Part shown: one piece after another, positions 61,855 to 64,000 of the stretch
How the letters are laid out: each line of letters starts with the position of its first letter
Position numbering within the stretch: position 1 is the stretch's first letter
Assembly (NCBI RefSeq): GCF_014635665.1
Contig: NZ_BMDG01000004.1
Location: forward strand, 348,349-412,348
From: Isoptericola cucumis
Lineage (GTDB): Bacteria > Actinomycetota > Actinomycetes > Actinomycetales > Cellulomonadaceae
Length of the DNA stretch: 64,000 bases
Direction of reading: 5' to 3'
The notes under the pieces: generated by a model
Databases searched by the model: none
Told to the model about the DNA's origin: nothing
Seen by the model: the letters and a program-made list of their open reading frames with translations, nothing else
Translations under genes and position numbers: made by a program

Positions 61855-63627
61855 TCAGTCCTGCGGGGCCTCCGCCCCCGCGTCGACGCCTGCCTCCTTG
61901 CGCTGCTCCGGCGTGATCGGCGCCGGCGCGTCGGTCAGCGGGTCGTAGCCGCCGCCCGACTTCGGGAAGGCGATGACGTCGCGGATCGACGCCGACTTCG
62001 TCAGCAGCGCGACGATCCGGTCCCAGCCGAACGCGATGCCGCCGTGCGGCGGGGCGCCGAACTTGAACGCGTCGAGCAGGAAGCCGAACTTCTCCTGCGC
62101 CTCCGCGGGGCCGATGCCCATGACGTCGAACACGCGCTCCTGGACGTCCCGGCGGTGGATACGGATCGAGCCGCCGCCGATCTCGTTGCCGTTGCACACG
62201 ATGTCGTAGGCGTACGCCAGCGCGTTCCCGGGGTCGGACTCGAAGCTGTCGAGCCACTCGGGCTTGGGCGACGTGAACGCGTGGTGCACCGCCGTCCAGG
62301 CGGAGTGCCCCAGGTCGACGTCGTCGTCCTCGCCGGTGGGCTTGAACAGGGGCGCGTCCACCACCCACACGAACGCCCAGGCGTCGTCGTCGATCTGTCC
62401 GGTGCGCTCGGCGATCTCCACGCGGGCCGCGCCCAGCAGGGACCGCGACTCGGTGGTCTTGCCGGCGGCGAAGAACACCGCGTCGCCCGGCTGGGCACCG
62501 GTCGCGGCCGCCAGGCCCTCACGCTCGGCGTCGGACAGGTTCTTGGCGACAGGGCCGCCCAGGGTGCCGTCCTCGGCGAACGTCACGTACGCGAGCCCCT
62601 TGGCGCCGCGCTGCTTGGCCCACTCCTGCCACGCGTCGAACTGGCGGCGCGGCTGCGACGCGCCGCCCGTCATGACGACGGCGCCCACGTACTCGGCCTG
62701 GAAGACGCGGAACGGCGTGGCCGCGAAGTAGTCCGTCAGCTCGACGAGCGGGTTGCCGAAGCGCAGGTCCGGCTTGTCGGTGCCGTACAGGCGCATCGCG
62801 TCGGCGAACGTCATGCGGGCGATCGGCGTGGGGATCTCGACGTCGACCAGCTTCCACAGCGCCACCAGGATCTGCTCGGCGAGCGCGATGACGTCGTCCT
62901 GGTCGACGAAGCTCAGCTCGACGTCCAGCTGGGTGAACTCCGGCTGCCGGTCCGCGCGGAAGTCCTCGTCGCGGTAGCAGCGCGCGATCTGGTAGTAGCG
63001 CTCGAGGCCGCCGACCATGAGGAGCTGCTTGAACAGCTGCGGGCTCTGCGGCAGCGCGTACCAGGAGCCCGGTGCGAGGCGGGCCGGGACCAGGAAGTCA
63101 CGGGCGCCCTCCGGGGTGGAGCGGGTGAGCGTGGGCGTCTCGACCTCGACGAAGTCGTGCTCGTCGAGCACCCGGCGGGCCGCGGCGTTGGCCTTCGAGC
63201 GCAGCCGCAGCGCGTGCGCCTGCTGCGGGCGCCGGATGTCGAGGTAGCGGTGCCGGAGGCGGGCCTCCTCGCCGATCGTCTCGGTGTCCGCGAGGGCCGT
63301 GGAGACCTGGAACGGCAGCGCCTCGGACGTGTTGAGCACCTGGACGTCCTTGGCGACGACCTCGATCTCGCCCGTGGCCAGGTTGGTGTTGGCGTTCCCC
63401 TCGGGCCGGCGGCCGACCTCCCCCGTGACCTGCAGGACGAACTCGGCCCGCAGCGGGTGCGCGACCGCCTCGTCGCGGATGACGACCTGGGCGATGCCCG
63501 AGGCGTCACGCAGGTCGATGAACGCCACTCCCCCGTGGTCCCGGCGCCGATCGACCCACCCCGTGAGGGTGACGGTCTGGCCGATGTGCTCGGCCCGCAG
63601 AGAGCCGGCCGTGTGGGTGCGGAGCAC
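61855..63627 (-). CDS. aspS: Aspartyl-tRNA synthetase, bacterial type
   Basis: 590 aa. N-terminal anticodon-binding OB domain ([20 protein letters not shown]), class II core ([53 protein letters not shown]), the bacterial GAD insert and motif 3 [13 protein letters not shown]. The His after RRRD is the residue found in non-discriminating enzymes that also charge tRNA-Asn, so GatCAB may be needed (inference). GTG 63627 follows AAAGGA. A minus-strand TAAACT at 63682-63687 is a possible -10. Confidence 0.97.
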   Translation of the reverse strand: MLRTHTAGSLRAEHIGQTVTLTGWVDRRRDHGGVAFIDLRDASGIAQVVIRDEAVAHPLRAEFVLQVTGEVGRRPEGNANTNLATGEIEVVAKDVQVLNTSEALPFQVSTALADTETIGEEARLRHRYLDIRRPQQAHALRLRSKANAAARRVLDEHDFVEVETPTLTRSTPEGARDFLVPARLAPGSWYALPQSPQLFKQLLMVGGLERYYQIARCYRDEDFRADRQPEFTQLDVELSFVDQDDVIALAEQILVALWKLVDVEIPTPIARMTFADAMRLYGTDKPDLRFGNPLVELTDYFAATPFRVFQAEYVGAVVMTGGASQPRRQFDAWQEWAKQRGAKGLAYVTFAEDGTLGGPVAKNLSDAEREGLAAATGAQPGDAVFFAAGKTTESRSLLGAARVEIAERTGQIDDDAWAFVWVVDAPLFKPTGEDDDVDLGHSAWTAVHHAFTSPKPEWLDSFESDPGNALAYAYDIVCNGNEIGGGSIRIHRRDVQERVFDVMGIGPAEAQEKFGFLLDAFKFGAPPHGGIAFGWDRIVALLTKSASIRDVIAFPKSGGGYDPLTDAPAPITPEQRKEAGVDAGAEAPQD

Positions 63628-63812
63628 GGAGGATTCCTTTCGTACGGATGGGGACGTCGCGCGCAGAGACACGACGTGGCGAGTTTAGTCGCTGCCCACG
63701 GGCCCGAGTCCTGCGAAATTCGCACCCGCGCGTCGCCGTGGTGCATCACAGATGCCCGTGGCTACTCTCTCACCTGGCAGAAGGACGATCGGACGGGGCG
63801 AGGGAGGCGGGC

Positions 63813-64000
63813 GTGAGGCCGACGGACTGGTCGCCGGTCGGGCTGGACGCTGACCCGACGCCGGGCGACCCGGTGCTGGTGCTGTCCGGGGGGCAGGACT
63901 ACCTCGAGGTCGCCGGCTCGATCGACGACGCCGCGGGGGCGATGTCCCGCCTGGACGTCGCGGGCACGGTCTCGGCGGCGGTGGACGCGTTGATGGAGAC
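63813..64000 (+). CDS. N-terminus of a probable exported polymorphic toxin (T7SS/RHS-type), truncated by the window
   Basis: 62 codons are visible. MRPTDWSPVGLDADPTPGDP followed by an all-helical segment (VAGSIDDAAGAMSRL, TVSAAVDAL) matches the N-terminal region of actinobacterial RHS and putative type VII-secreted toxins, which read W-x-x-x-G-L-x-x-DPTPGDP. GTG 63813 has GGGAGG upstream. TACTCT at 63763-63768 is a possible -10, and GCATC-ACA-GATGC (63743-63755) a possible operator. The catalytic end lies outside the window. Confidence 0.6.
   Translation, partial: MRPTDWSPVGLDADPTPGDPVLVLSGGQDYLEVAGSIDDAAGAMSRLDVAGTVSAAVDALME

Overview
The window is about 74% G+C and nearly saturated with genes. 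It is chromosomal DNA of a high-G+C actinobacterium, most likely order Micrococcales and close to Cellulomonas, Cellulosimicrobium or Isoptericola. The evidence is the extreme GC3, many GTG starts, chains of 4-nt GTGA/ATGA overlaps, and actinobacterial hallmarks (FHA protein GarA, mihF-type IHF, HisG next to HisE, a PriA without an ATPase site, F420-type oxidoreductase, an ECF41 sigma factor). I see no tRNA, rRNA, CRISPR array, insertion sequence or prophage. No gene-free stretch exceeds 300 bp; the longest, about 256 bp at 4925-5180, is the leader of a DEAD-box helicase gene.

Layout. (1) 1-4924, minus strand: a conserved envelope/metabolic-switch cluster, pgsA-like, DUF881, Sbp, DUF881, garA, ftsR and a bifunctional nuclease. 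gcvH, which sits in this cluster in mycobacteria, is absent. (2) 5181-7108: deaD-type helicase ending in a 21-bp perfect hairpin. (3) 7135-9726: PH-domain membrane protein, hisG, hisE, rpe. (4) 9765-11953: accessory GNAT acetyltransferase and a hipBA toxin-antitoxin pair, lying between rpe and rsmB, which are neighbours in other actinobacteria. (5) 12076-21622: the mihF, gmk, rpoZ, coaBC, metK, priA, HAD phosphatase, fmt, rsmB block. (6) 21823-30927: a complete UMP-synthesis operon pyrR-pyrB-pyrC-membrane protein-carA-carB-pyrF, with a PyrR-binding RNA hairpin just before the pyrR Shine-Dalgarno; nusB and efp lie upstream.

(7) 32333-43369 is an accessory stretch of about 11 kb lying between efp and aroB. 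It carries a SatD pair, aroQ, a SoxR regulator with a textbook 18-bp SoxR box driving a divergent quinone oxidoreductase-MFS-flavin oxidase set, a PPOX/F420 oxidoreductase, an ECF41 sigma factor, a UMF1-type transporter, and an alpha/beta hydrolase with a glycerophosphodiesterase. (8) 43397-55012 returns to backbone: aroB-aroK-aroC, aroE, mltG, ruvX, alaS, two small membrane proteins, rpsD, rarA. (9) 55055-61665 is a second accessory stretch: a TetR/flavin monooxygenase pair sharing two 19-bp operators, a two-component system followed in the same frame by a TAXI-type solute-binding protein, and a GalE-like protein that has lost its catalytic Tyr and Lys. (10) aspS and the first 62 codons of a probable exported polymorphic toxin end the window.

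The backbone supplies shikimate, UMP, histidine, translation and cell-wall functions. The accessory stretches are dominated by redox and xenobiotic sensing (SoxR, TetR, ECF41, two-component) coupled to flavin, quinone or F420 enzymes and exporters. The most notable observations are the kinase-TGA-TAXI arrangement, the catalytically dead GalE-like protein, the SoxR box with a leaderless transcript, the paired TetR operators and the 10-bp tandem repeat in the 41.4-kb divergent promoter.
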